A DNA stretch of 64,000 nt from Fontibacterium oligotrophicum (GTDB lineage: Bacteria; Pseudomonadota; Alphaproteobacteria; Pelagibacterales; Pelagibacteraceae). Below, piece after piece: positions 55,618-63,841 of this stretch. The notes below the pieces were generated by a model, which made no database searches, was not told where the DNA came from, and saw only the letters and a list, made by a program, of their open reading frames with translations. Positions within the stretch are counted from its first letter, which is position 1. Each line of letters starts with the position of its first letter. The translations under genes and the position numbers were made by a program. The stretch covers positions 62,001 through 126,000 of the forward strand of contig CBDDZZ010000001.1 in NCBI GenBank assembly GCA_965235975.1, in the 5' to 3' direction.

Positions 55618-55800
55618 ATGAAATTTAAATTTGAAATTATACAACTATTGATATCATTAATTATATCCCCAATAATTTTTTATATTATTATTGGAGTAGC
55701 TAAGCTTGCAGGCGCTACATACAATATAAGTCACGGTGATGCTTTTATTATTTGGGTGTTGTTAGCAATTTTAGTAAAATTGAGCATTAATAGTAAATAG
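55618..55800 (+). CDS. Hypothetical two-helix membrane protein, 60 aa
   Basis: Starts at ATG 55618. Two predicted hydrophobic segments (about 8-28 and 43-57) flank a hydrophilic loop GATYNISHGDAF. No family is recognised. It lies between the two yqaA genes and ends 10 nt before tRNA-Leu. The predicted membrane topology supports it as real, but there is no strong ribosome-binding site. Confidence 0.5.
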   Translation: MKFKFEIIQLLISLIISPIIFYIIIGVAKLAGATYNISHGDAFIIWVLLAILVKLSINSK

Positions 55801-55810
55801 TATTTTAACT

Positions 55811-55896
55811 GCGGAAGTGATGGAACGGTAGACATGATAGACTCAAAATCTATTGCTCGTAAGAGTGTGAGGGTTCAAATCCCTCCTTCCGCACCA
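55811..55896 (+). tRNA. tRNA-Leu(CAA)
   Basis: 86 nt class II tRNA with an encoded CCA. Acceptor stem GCGGAAG pairs with CTTCCGC; the anticodon arm is ATAGA-CTCAAAA-TCTAT giving anticodon CAA; a long variable arm (TGCTCGTAAGAGTG) and the T-arm GAGGG-TTCAAAT-CCCTC are clear. The anticodon decodes UUG. Confidence 0.97.
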
Positions 55897-55897
55897 A

Positions 55898-56479
55898 TTA
55901 AAAATAATATTTCACAAAGATAAAAATTAGAATTAATAATAATGCAGTTATTAAAGTTAGAATATTTAAATATTTTTCTATAAAATTTTTTATACTTTCG
56001 CCAAATTTCCAAATTAAAAAACTTATTGTTAAAAATCTTATTCCTCTTGAAATAAAGCTTCCAATTATAAAAATCCAAAAATTAAACTGAACGAAACCAC
56101 TTCCAATAGTTAATAATTTATAGGGAAAAGGCGTGAATGCATAAAAGAAGACAAACCAAAACTCCATCTCTTTAGAGATAGAATTAGTAAATTCTAAAAA
56201 GGAGTCTTGATAACCGTAAAGGCTAATCACTTTAGCGCCAATAGTGTCGTAAAAAAAATAACCTAAATAATAACCTAAAGCGCCGCCTAGCACTGAGCTG
56301 ACTGTTACTAAAAACCCAATAATCATAGCCCTATGTCTTTTGACTAGCTGAACTGGAATCATTAAAAAGACTATTGGAATTGGAAAAACGCTACTTTCAA
56401 TAAAACTAATAAAATATAAAACTTTTTCAGACTGTTTCTTTAAGCAAAGTGCTAAAATTTTATTATATAAAGATCTCAT
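55898..56479 (-). CDS. yqaA: YqaA family VTT-domain membrane protein, copy 2
   Basis: 193 aa paralogue of the protein at 54959-55579. It has the same segments in the same order: FIESSVFPIPIVFLMIPVQL, FYAFTPFPYKLLTIGSGFVQFNFW and SRGIRFLTISFLIWKFG. The pairwise similarity is moderate, so the duplication is old. The tRNA-Leu gene ends 1 nt before its stop on the other strand. Confidence 0.82.
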   Translation of the reverse strand: MRSLYNKILALCLKKQSEKVLYFISFIESSVFPIPIVFLMIPVQLVKRHRAMIIGFLVTVSSVLGGALGYYLGYFFYDTIGAKVISLYGYQDSFLEFTNSISKEMEFWFVFFYAFTPFPYKLLTIGSGFVQFNFWIFIIGSFISRGIRFLTISFLIWKFGESIKNFIEKYLNILTLITALLLILIFIFVKYYF

Positions 56480-56566
56480 TATAAAAAGCTTATATATTTA
56501 ATTTTATTATTAGCATCTAAAATAACTCATATAGAATAAAATTTTTAAAAAAGTAGAATATTGTCT

Positions 56567-58303
56567 ATGAAAATTTCAAATTTTAAAAATCTAAATGAAA
56601 TTTCTTATTTTCAATTTGAAAAATTTAATAAAGAAGCAACATCTTTATTTTAACAATCCAAATTTAAAAAAATTTCAAATATATACTTGGAGCGAAACTA
56701 GAAACTATACTCTTAAACTTGCTAAATATTTAAGTGAGAAAAATGTAAAAAAAGGTGATCGTGTTTTAATTGTTTCTGAAAATAGACCAGAGTGGTTAAT
56801 AGCTGATCTTGGCAATACTATTTAATTCGGGCAATCGCAGTTCCTAATTATACGACTTATACAATCAATGATTTTGCATTTACGATTAATGATTGTAAGC
56901 CAGTTGGATTAATTGTTTCAAATGATCAATTATTAAATAAGATTTTAGAAGCTTGTAAGAAAATAAATTACAAATTTAATTTTATAATTTACTTAAATGA
57001 AAATAAATTAGAAGAGGCTCAAAATATTATTAATTTTTCTGATATAAAAAAAAAAGAAATTAATGAAGAATTGGCTTTATCTTTTTTTAAAGAGAAAAAT
57101 AAAGATTTATTAAGAGTTGACCCAGCATGTATTATTTATACATCCGGAACACAGGGAACACCTAAAGGAGTGATACTATCCCATGGCGGAATACTAAAAA
57201 ATTGTGAAGGTGCTTTAGAATTTTTAGATTTTATAAAAAATTCAAGGAGTACTTTTTTAACTTGGTTACCATTATCTCATTCGTACGAACATACAGTCCA
57301 GTTTGTTCAATTAACTTTAGGAGCTAAAATTTTTTACTCAGAAAGCTTAGATAAATTAATGAATAATTTAAAAATCGCAAAACCTACGATAATGACTGCG
57401 GTTCCAAGATTTTATACAAATCTTGTAAATAAAATAAAAATTAATTTACAAAATCAAAGTAATTTAAAAAAAATTATTTTTAAAAAAACCTTACAGTTAG
57501 GTGAAAAAAAAGTTCTTGGTGTTCAGATGTCCTTTTTTGAAAAAATTGTTAATTTTATTTTAGATTTAATTGTTAGAAAAAAAATTAAAAATCAATTTGG
57601 TGGAAAGATTAAGGCATTCATCTCAGGTGGAGGTCCTTTAGATTATAACGTTGGTCTTTTTTTGAATTCTTTAGGATTACCAACTTTACAAGGCTATGGT
57701 CTTACTGAGGCATCCCCAGTTGTTAGTTGCAACCCAATTAACAAAATTAAAATAGATACTGTTGGAAAGATTTTTAAAGATGTTTCTGTAAATATTGCAA
57801 GTGATGGAGAAATTTTAGTTAAAGGTGAAAATCTAATGTTAGGGTATTGGAATAATAAAACGGAAACCGAAAAAATTATAAAAAACGGATGGTTATATAC
57901 CGGTGATATCGGGGAGATAGATAACGAGGGTTACTTAAAAATTACAGATAGAAAAAAAGATATTATTGTCAATGCTGGGGGAGATAATATAGCCCCAAGT
58001 AAAATTGAAAATTTATTAGCAAATTATCCAGAAATTATTCAAAGCTACATTTATGGAGATAAAAAAAATTATTTAGTTGCTCTAATTGTTGTTAGCAAAG
58101 AATTGGAAGACAGAAAAAATAAAATTAAAGTTTCCATAGATAAAGTCAATCAAGAACTCAGTATCATTGAAAAAATAAAAAAATTTATCATTATTGATGA
58201 TCCTTTCACTATCGAAAATCAAATGTTAACGCCGACAATGAAAATAAGAAGGCATCAAATAAAAAAAGTTTTTGGTGAACAATTAGAAAAACTTTATTTC
58301 TAA
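56567..58303 (+). pseudogene. Long-chain acyl-CoA synthetase (AMP-binding), two frameshifts
   Basis: Reading from ATG 56567 gives MKISNFKNLNEISYFQFEKF and stops at about 56651; the next frame (to 56825) carries NNPNLKKFQIYTWSETRNY and ENRPEWLIADLGNTI; the third frame holds RAIAVPNYTTYT and the rest to 58303. Removing one T from T4 at 56648-56651 and adding one to T3 at 56821-56823 gives a continuous 578 aa protein. Its motifs are all good: IIYTSGTQGTPKGVILSH (P-loop), GYGLTEASPVVS, and GWLYTGDIGEIDNEGYLKITDRKKDIIVNAGG. It would activate fatty acids as acyl-CoA. The clean motifs argue for sequence error or very recent inactivation. Confidence 0.82.
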
Positions 58304-58305
58304 TT

Positions 58306-58382
58306 TGGTGCACTCGAGAAGATTCGAACTTCTGACACCAAGTTTAGGAAACTTGTACTCTATCCAGCTGAGCTACGAGTGC
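58306..58382 (-). tRNA. tRNA-Arg(CCU)
   Basis: 77 nt on the minus strand with encoded CCA. Acceptor GCACTCG pairs with CGAGTGC; D-arm AGCTCAGCTGGATAGAGTA; anticodon arm CAAGT-TTCCTAA-ACTTG gives anticodon CCT; T-arm AGAAG-TTCGAAT-CTTCT. It decodes AGG. It starts 2 nt after the acyl-CoA synthetase stop. Confidence 0.97.
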
Positions 58383-58550
58383 AATTTAGTAAAATATAAA
58401 TGATTTATAATTTAAAAAAAATATCAAAAAACTATTGTAAACCAATAAAATTTGAATCAAAAAAAAATTTTAGACTCAATTCAAAATTTTTTTGAATAAA
58501 TAACAATTTGACTTAGTAAACGATATGTTTTTAAGTATTTAATAATGCGA

Positions 58551-58573
58551 ATCACTTAAATTATTTAAGTGAT
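58551..58573. promoter_or_regulatory. 23-nt palindrome upstream of the basic protein
   Basis: Perfect inverted repeat of 11 bp arms around one base: ATCACTTAAAT, T, ATTTAAGTGAT. It lies 23 nt before ATG 58597, in the untranslated region. It could be an operator for a dimeric regulator or a leader hairpin. A TTGACT occurs at 58508-58513 without a clear -10. Such a perfect repeat is unlikely by chance even in AT-rich DNA. Confidence 0.7.
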
Positions 58574-58596
58574 CATTAACGTAACGGGAGAAAAAA

Positions 58597-58692
58597 ATGG
58601 CTAAAAAAAGAAAAGCAGCTAAGAAATCTTCTAAGAAGAGAAAAACTTCTAGAAGAAAGCCAGCAAAGAAAGCAAAAAAAAGAAGAAGATAG
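58597..58692 (+). CDS. Lys/Arg-rich mini-protein, 31 aa
   Basis: Small gene below the usual ORF cut-off. The protein is MAKKRKAAKKSSKKRKTSRR followed by KPAKKAKKRRR: over half Lys or Arg and no acidic residues. It resembles the C-terminal tails of histone H1-like and AlgP-like proteins. A strong GGGAG ribosome-binding site precedes ATG, and a terminator follows, so it looks like an independent transcription unit. A likely role is DNA or RNA compaction; the function is inferred only from its charge. In the opposite frame a 61-codon ORF is just its shadow. Confidence 0.75.
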   Translation: MAKKRKAAKKSSKKRKTSRRKPAKKAKKRRR

Positions 58693-58713
58693 TTTTTTGA
58701 GTTTTCAAGAAAA

Positions 58714-58747
58714 ACGCTCTTCAAATTTTTTGAAGGGCGTTTTTTTT
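58714..58747. terminator. Bidirectional intrinsic terminator
   Basis: 12-bp stem (ACGCTCTTCAAA 58714-58725 with TTTGAAGGGCGT 58729-58740) followed by T7. It is flanked by A-rich sequence on the other side, so it can stop both the basic protein transcript and the carD transcript, whose stop codon lies at 58746-58748 in the T tract. Confidence 0.88.
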
Positions 58748-59546
58748 ATATAGGCTCTGCAGTTACAGTTTCTTTTTTACCTAAAGCCTTATCCAATTTC
58801 TTTTTAGCGTCCTCATTACTAAGTTGCATTCCTATTGCTACTTCTCCTAATAATCGGTCATATGCTTTTTCAAATAATTGTCTTTCGCTATAAGATTGAT
58901 CAACTGGAATTTCAGTATTTTTATTTAAATCTCTAACAACCTCAGCGATTTGATAAATTTCTCCAGAGTTAATTTTTTGATCATACTCTTGTGCTCTTCT
59001 GCTCCACATCGTTCTTCTAATTTTTGGCTTACCTTTTAAAATAGATATAGCTTTATTAATTTGATTTACGCTTGATATAGGTCTCAAGTTTCCTTGTTGA
59101 TTAACAGGAATTGTTAAAATCAATTTATCTTTAGTTACCTGAATTTTATAATAAGTCATTTCGATATCAGCAATGACACTGTTTTCAATAGCAACAATTT
59201 GACCCACACCATGTTTTGGATAAATAACGTGATCTTTAATTTTATAAATTTTTTTATCAGACTCTTGTTTTGCAACTTTTGTAATTACAATTTCAGCCGC
59301 AGCATTTTGTGCAGCGGTCAAAGGCTTTTGTTCAGCAACAGGTTGTAAAATTTTTTTTGTTTCAGGATTTTTTGGTCTTCCTCGTTTTCCTTTAGGCTTA
59401 ATCTCGATTGGAGGCTTTTCTTTTTTTGGAATTTCTTTTTTTAGTGGTTTTTTTTCTAGTTTTATTTTTTTATTTTTTTTAATATTTGATACTTTTTTTT
59501 TATCTTGAGATTTTTTACTCTTCATTATTTTTTTTAAAAATTCCAT
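58746..59546 (-). CDS. carD: CarD-family transcription regulator with Lys-rich N-terminal extension
   Basis: 266 aa. The CarD/CdnL RNA-polymerase interaction domain begins around residue 100 (KIKDHVIYPKHGVGQIVAIE) and continues into the C-terminal helical domain (RTMWSRRAQEYDQKI, EVVRDLNKNTE). It stabilises open complexes at rRNA and other promoters. The first 95 residues are unlike typical 160-170 aa CarD proteins: they are Lys-rich and contain KGKRGRPKN, an AT-hook-like motif (core GRP). The start may also be Met8. It is separated from fdxA by 44 nt. Confidence 0.9.
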   Translation of the reverse strand: MEFLKKIMKSKKSQDKKKVSNIKKNKKIKLEKKPLKKEIPKKEKPPIEIKPKGKRGRPKNPETKKILQPVAEQKPLTAAQNAAAEIVITKVAKQESDKKIYKIKDHVIYPKHGVGQIVAIENSVIADIEMTYYKIQVTKDKLILTIPVNQQGNLRPISSVNQINKAISILKGKPKIRRTMWSRRAQEYDQKINSGEIYQIAEVVRDLNKNTEIPVDQSYSERQLFEKAYDRLLGEVAIGMQLSNEDAKKKLDKALGKKETVTAEPI

Positions 59547-59590
59547 GGCGCTTAATATAGCATCTATTTAGTTAATACAAGCTTACAAGA

Positions 59591-59932
59591 TTATTTATTA
59601 CCTGGGCCAGGTTTATCGCTAAAATATTTTTCAAGTTTGTTAGGTATATTTTTAAATTGATCTGCTTCAGGCAGTGGATCTTTTTTCTTATTAATATTCG
59701 GCCACTTTGCAGACAACTCTTTATTTAAAATTACTAGCTTTTCAGTATTTTGGTTTGTATCTGGCTCAATTGCATTGATGGGACACTCTGGTTCACAAAC
59801 GCCGCAATCAATGCACTCATCTGGATTAATCACCAACATGTTTTCACCTTCATAAAAACAATCTACAGGACAGACTTCTACGCAATCAGTCAGTTTGCAT
59901 TTAATACAGTTTTCATTCACTACGTATGTCAT
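59591..59932 (-). CDS. fdxA: Ferredoxin FdxA, 7Fe-8S type
   Basis: 113 aa. Cysteines in CIKCKLTDCVEVCPVDCF and CIDCGVCEPECPINAI fit one 3Fe-4S and one 4Fe-4S cluster, as in alphaproteobacterial FdxA. C-terminal LSAKWPNINKKKDPLPEADQ is typical. It sits between carD and the helicase gene; in other alphaproteobacteria a small S4-domain RNA-binding gene lies near here but is not seen. Confidence 0.93.
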   Translation of the reverse strand: MTYVVNENCIKCKLTDCVEVCPVDCFYEGENMLVINPDECIDCGVCEPECPINAIEPDTNQNTEKLVILNKELSAKWPNINKKKDPLPEADQFKNIPNKLEKYFSDKPGPGNK

Positions 59933-60006
59933 CTTTAATTTTTAGGAATCTATAAGAGTTATTTTTTTATAATATTATTATCTAAGTTAAAAATACAGGG
60001 CATTAT

Positions 60007-62508
60007 TTAATTATTTAAAGATAAATTCTTCAAAGTAGCAAAAGGATTATTGATATTTTTTTTTACGCTATCATTTTTCATTTTCTTTTTAGATTTATTC
60101 TTAAAATCATAACTAAATATGTCTTTATCTTTATCTATCTTTCTATAATTCATTAACTTCAATAATCTTGTAAAATCCTCTTTCCCACATCCTAAAAGAT
60201 TAAGCATCTCAGAGGATATAGAAAATTGGTTATTATTTGTCGCACCAAGGATTTTAATAAAAAGTTTTTCTAATATATCAACTCTGATTATGTAATTTTC
60301 AAAACTTTCAAATCCACATATTAATAAAAATTCTTTATTTTTTGTCTCAAAATCTTTTAAAAAATTTAATCCAAACACAGGACATTTTTCAGTTTGAGTT
60401 TTATTATTAAAGCAATTCCAAAGAATTATTTTTAAGTTTACAGCTTTGGGTTTGATCATTAATGGTTGATAGATATGATACCTTCCAATTTTTATTCCAA
60501 TCTTTTTAATATTTGCCCTTTGCTCTTTATCTAAGTTTTTTAGTAAATCTTCAGCATCTAATCTTTTTAAAACTCCATGATTTTCAAATAATCTAAAGCA
60601 TAAAGCTCGAGCATAGCTATTTTCTAAATTAATCTTAGAAGTTTTTATTAAGTCATTTAAGTGAAGATTTTTTTCTTTATCAATCCATTTCTCCAAATAG
60701 TTTTTCAATTCACTTTGTTCATCGACATCTAAAGAATCGTCTATTAATAGTTTTATTTTTGGATTTAAGTAATCTTTTCCAGGAACAATTGTTGCAATAG
60801 GGTTTTCTTTCCAGAATATTTTAAAATCTTGCCTGAGTTGAAGAGTAGCCGTATCAATATTTTCTTTAACGATATTGTTAATTCTTTTTCTTAACTCTTC
60901 AGCGACCCCTTGGCGCGCAGCCTTTTTTATAGATTTAATATCTGATTGAAGAGCTGTGCTTGAAAAATCTAAGTTAAGTCGCAAACCTTTAATAGTACCA
61001 ATAAACTGCTTATCAATAATTACCTCATCTTTTTCTGAAATTTTGGTTTCTAGTTTTGCATCCTGCTTTAAATGTTTCGAGAGAATACTTATTCTTCTAT
61101 CAATAAAACTTTTTGATAATTCTTCATGCAACTTTGCAGAAAGTTTGTCCTCAATATCTTTTGTTTTAGCAATCCAGTAATCGCTATTCTCAACCCAGTT
61201 TTTTTTATATGAAACATAAGCCCAAGTTCTTACATGAGAGATTCTATTTGCGATTGCATCAATATTTCCAGATTCATTATCCAAACCATTTAATTGTGCG
61301 CGCATCCATTCATTAGGTATCTTTCCCCTGTCAGAAACTAGGAATTCAAAGACTTTTCTAACGATATCAATGTGTTCATTGTAAGAACTTTTTGTAAAAT
61401 CTGGTATTTGGCAACATTCCCATAAAGTAGAAAGGTTATTATTTTTATAATCTGTTTTAATATAATTATTTTTTACTATTAAAGTTCTTAATACATTTTC
61501 ATCTAACAAATCTTTATTTCGTAAAAGACTATGATCATTAGGTCTCTGGTCGAGGCTATTTAAAAGACTTTCGATATTTGAAAAATTTAAATTAGAATTT
61601 CTCCAATAAATATTAATAACACTGTCAAATTTATGATTTTCCAATTTTTCTATTTGTTCTGGATTTAATTCATCACATTTTCCAGTGATACCAAATGTAC
61701 CATCGTTCATATATCGACCAGCACGACCAGCGATCTGTCCTATTTCAGTTAGACGAAGGTGTCTATTTCTTCTTCCATCAAATTTATGGAGACTATTAAA
61801 ACTAATGTTATCAATATCCATATTAATTCCCATTCCTATTGCATCCGTCGCAACCAAAAAGTCGACATCGCCAGACTGATATAATTCTACTTGAGCATTT
61901 CTTGTTTTTGGACTTAAAGACCCCATTACAATTGCTGCGCCACCTCTTTGTCTTCGAACAAATTCAGCAAGGGCATAGACTTCATCAACTGAAAAAGCAA
62001 TAATTGCTGTTCGACCAGGTAGCCTGGATATTTTTTTATGACCAGCATACGAAAGTTTAGAAAATCTTTCTTTAAATATAAATTCCACTTCCGGAACAAA
62101 TTTTTCTATTATATTTTGCATAATGTTAGAACCGAGAAACATTGTTAATTTATCACCACGCATATTTAATAAACGGTCTGTAAAGATATGACCTCGTTCA
62201 GGATCGGCGCACATTTGAATTTCATCAATTGCAATAAATTCAGCATTAATATCTAGAGGCATAGATTCTACAGTACATAAAAAATAATCTGCATAAGGAG
62301 GTATAATTTTTTCCTCTCCGGTGATTAATGCAACTTTCTCAATGCCAACTTTTTCAATGCATTTTTCATAAACTTCCCTTGCAAGTAATCGAAGTGGAAA
62401 GCCAATAATTCCAGAACCAAATTGCAACATTCTTTCAATTGCAAAATGAGTTTTGCCAGTATTAGTTGGTCCAAGAACTGCGATAATTTTTTTTTCTAAT
62501 AAAGACAT
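60007..62508 (-). CDS. DEAD/DExH-box RNA helicase, Suv3/mitochondrial-type
   Basis: 833 aa. Helicase core is in the first 340 residues: Walker A GPTNTGKTHFAIERM, the DExH-like box IDEIQMCADPERGHIF, and motif VI QIAGRAGRYMNDGTFG. The C-terminal half (about 350-833) has no clear catalytic motifs and contains several Lys-rich helical stretches, ending in a polybasic tail. It resembles the alphaproteobacterial helicase related to mitochondrial SUV3, which works with RNA degradation. It is preceded by a structured leader candidate. The start is ATG 62508. Confidence 0.85.
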   Translation of the reverse strand: MSLLEKKIIAVLGPTNTGKTHFAIERMLQFGSGIIGFPLRLLAREVYEKCIEKVGIEKVALITGEEKIIPPYADYFLCTVESMPLDINAEFIAIDEIQMCADPERGHIFTDRLLNMRGDKLTMFLGSNIMQNIIEKFVPEVEFIFKERFSKLSYAGHKKISRLPGRTAIIAFSVDEVYALAEFVRRQRGGAAIVMGSLSPKTRNAQVELYQSGDVDFLVATDAIGMGINMDIDNISFNSLHKFDGRRNRHLRLTEIGQIAGRAGRYMNDGTFGITGKCDELNPEQIEKLENHKFDSVINIYWRNSNLNFSNIESLLNSLDQRPNDHSLLRNKDLLDENVLRTLIVKNNYIKTDYKNNNLSTLWECCQIPDFTKSSYNEHIDIVRKVFEFLVSDRGKIPNEWMRAQLNGLDNESGNIDAIANRISHVRTWAYVSYKKNWVENSDYWIAKTKDIEDKLSAKLHEELSKSFIDRRISILSKHLKQDAKLETKISEKDEVIIDKQFIGTIKGLRLNLDFSSTALQSDIKSIKKAARQGVAEELRKRINNIVKENIDTATLQLRQDFKIFWKENPIATIVPGKDYLNPKIKLLIDDSLDVDEQSELKNYLEKWIDKEKNLHLNDLIKTSKINLENSYARALCFRLFENHGVLKRLDAEDLLKNLDKEQRANIKKIGIKIGRYHIYQPLMIKPKAVNLKIILWNCFNNKTQTEKCPVFGLNFLKDFETKNKEFLLICGFESFENYIIRVDILEKLFIKILGATNNNQFSISSEMLNLLGCGKEDFTRLLKLMNYRKIDKDKDIFSYDFKNKSKKKMKNDSVKKNINNPFATLKNLSLNN

Positions 62509-62525
62509 TTCTAGTATTAAATTTT

Positions 62526-62595
62526 TTTCGAGATACTACCTGTTGTTATCGGCCAAGAACAAAGCAGGCATAAAATATGACCGAATCACTCGAAA
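62526..62595 (-). ncRNA. Candidate pseudoknotted leader RNA of the helicase gene
   Basis: On the minus strand a 70-nt element has a 7-bp closing stem (TTTCGAG/CTCGAAA). Inside it a hairpin pairs CCTG with CAGG and TTGTT with AACAA around a 10-nt loop. The loop segment GGCCGA can also pair with TCGGTC (62584-62579), forming a pseudoknot. That last helix uses a T-G wobble only on this strand, which supports transcription from the minus strand. It ends 17 nt before the helicase ATG. I do not recognise it as a known riboswitch. Confidence 0.5.
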
Positions 62596-62626
62596 TAATG
62601 TTCTCATTTTGACAAATATTATTTAA

Positions 62627-63376
62627 TTATAATTTTTTAATACGCTTAACACACAATAGTGGCAATTTAGATTTTGAATATATTTTTTTAATAGTTTCTT
62701 TTATTCCCATAATAACTACTTTTTTTCTAGCACCAAAAGCGTGCACTAATTTCTTATTACTTAATGCAATTGCCACATGTCCTTTCCAAAATAATAAATC
62801 ACCTTTTCTAATATTTTTAATAGAAATTTCTTTTCTAAAAAATTTTTTTTGATCTTTAGAGTCTCGCGGGCAATATATGTTATTAAATTTTAATAATTCT
62901 TGAACTAAAGCTGAACAATCTAGTCCTTTAGGACTATTTCCGCCCCATAAATATTTTGTATTTAGATATAACTTTATATTATCGAGAAAGTGCTTTTTTC
63001 TAAAATTAATAGGTTTAATATTTTTTTTTAAAATCCATCCATTTTTAGTTTGGATAAAATTATTTTTATCGTCTAAAATAGATATTCTTGAATTAAAAAA
63101 AATTTTTTTATTAAGCTTATATTTGTTATTTGGTTTTTTGTATACATTGCATTCTTTAGAAATAATTTTATGAGTTTTTTTATTTTTGTCCAAATGTAAA
63201 TCTTTAGCTTCAATAAAACCTTTATATTTATCGTAAGCTTTATATCCTTTATAGAATTTACCTATTTTATTTTGACTATTAAAATCTTCGCCTAGGAGAA
63301 TTTGAGTAACAATTCCTGATTTTTTATTATTTTTCTTATAAATATTTGCGATGGAACTTTTAACTGTAAGCAACAT
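62627..63376 (-). CDS. NlpC/P60 family peptidase with SH3-like domains
   Basis: 249 aa. N-terminal SH3-like region (about 1-125) then the NlpC/P60 domain: catalytic Cys in GLDCSALVQELL, His in KGHVAIALSN, and the third residue near LVHAFGARKKV. It is likely to cleave peptidoglycan stem peptides. I see no clear signal peptide, so either it is exported by another route or the true start is upstream. It follows the EF-hand gene by 63 nt. Confidence 0.87.
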   Translation of the reverse strand: MLLTVKSSIANIYKKNNKKSGIVTQILLGEDFNSQNKIGKFYKGYKAYDKYKGFIEAKDLHLDKNKKTHKIISKECNVYKKPNNKYKLNKKIFFNSRISILDDKNNFIQTKNGWILKKNIKPINFRKKHFLDNIKLYLNTKYLWGGNSPKGLDCSALVQELLKFNNIYCPRDSKDQKKFFRKEISIKNIRKGDLLFWKGHVAIALSNKKLVHAFGARKKVVIMGIKETIKKIYSKSKLPLLCVKRIKKL

Positions 63377-63439
63377 ATTCTTATTTATACTGTAGAGTAA
63401 TGATACTTTTATTAAAACTTAAATATTTTTTATTTTAAA

Positions 63440-63841
63440 TTACTGTTTTGGTGCTGGAGCTGGAACATTCTTTTTTTGTTCAGCTTGTTTCTTTTTAGCA
63501 TCCGCTTCTAATTTTTTTAATTTAGCTATGGCAGCATTTTCTTCATCTAAAGTAACGATTCCATCCTTATTTGCATCAGTGTTATCAAATCTTCCTGTAG
63601 CCTCTTTTAATGGGTTTTCAAAGAATTCATCTTTTGAAATTCTACCGTCTTTATTTTTGTCTATATTATTAAAAATATTCTCTAACTCTTTTTTATTAAA
63701 ATCTAAATAATCTTGCTTTTTTAGTGGGAAAGGAGAGTTTTGAGCTGAAACTGTATTACAAACTATTAAAACTAAAATTAAGGATAATAATATTTTTTTC
63801 ACAAACGATGTATATGCCCCAGAATTATCTCTGTAAATCAT
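63440..63841 (-). CDS. Secreted EF-hand protein
   Basis: 133 aa. Signal peptide core KKILLSLILVLIVCNTVSAQ. Two EF-hands follow: DKNKDGRISKDEF (about residues 60-72) and DANKDGIVTLDEE (about 90-102). The C-terminal tail is Lys/Ala-rich and ends in PAPAPKQ. It probably binds calcium in the periplasm. The start is uncertain: ATG 63841 overlaps the stop of the upstream gene (ATGA), while a GTG at 63802 would give a more normal signal peptide. It is downstream of an AmpG-like permease. Confidence 0.8.
   Translation of the reverse strand: MIYRDNSGAYTSFVKKILLSLILVLIVCNTVSAQNSPFPLKKQDYLDFNKKELENIFNNIDKNKDGRISKDEFFENPLKEATGRFDNTDANKDGIVTLDEENAAIAKLKKLEADAKKKQAEQKKNVPAPAPKQ

Noticed and set aside
55875..56078. 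67-codon ORF on the minus strand overlapping tRNA-Leu
   Set aside because: Out of frame with the second yqaA gene and overlapping a tRNA; Asn/Lys/Phe-rich shadow.
58539..58724. 61-codon Phe/Leu-rich ORF on the minus strand
   Set aside because: It is the complement of the Lys/Arg-rich gene; the plus strand has the ribosome-binding site and terminator.
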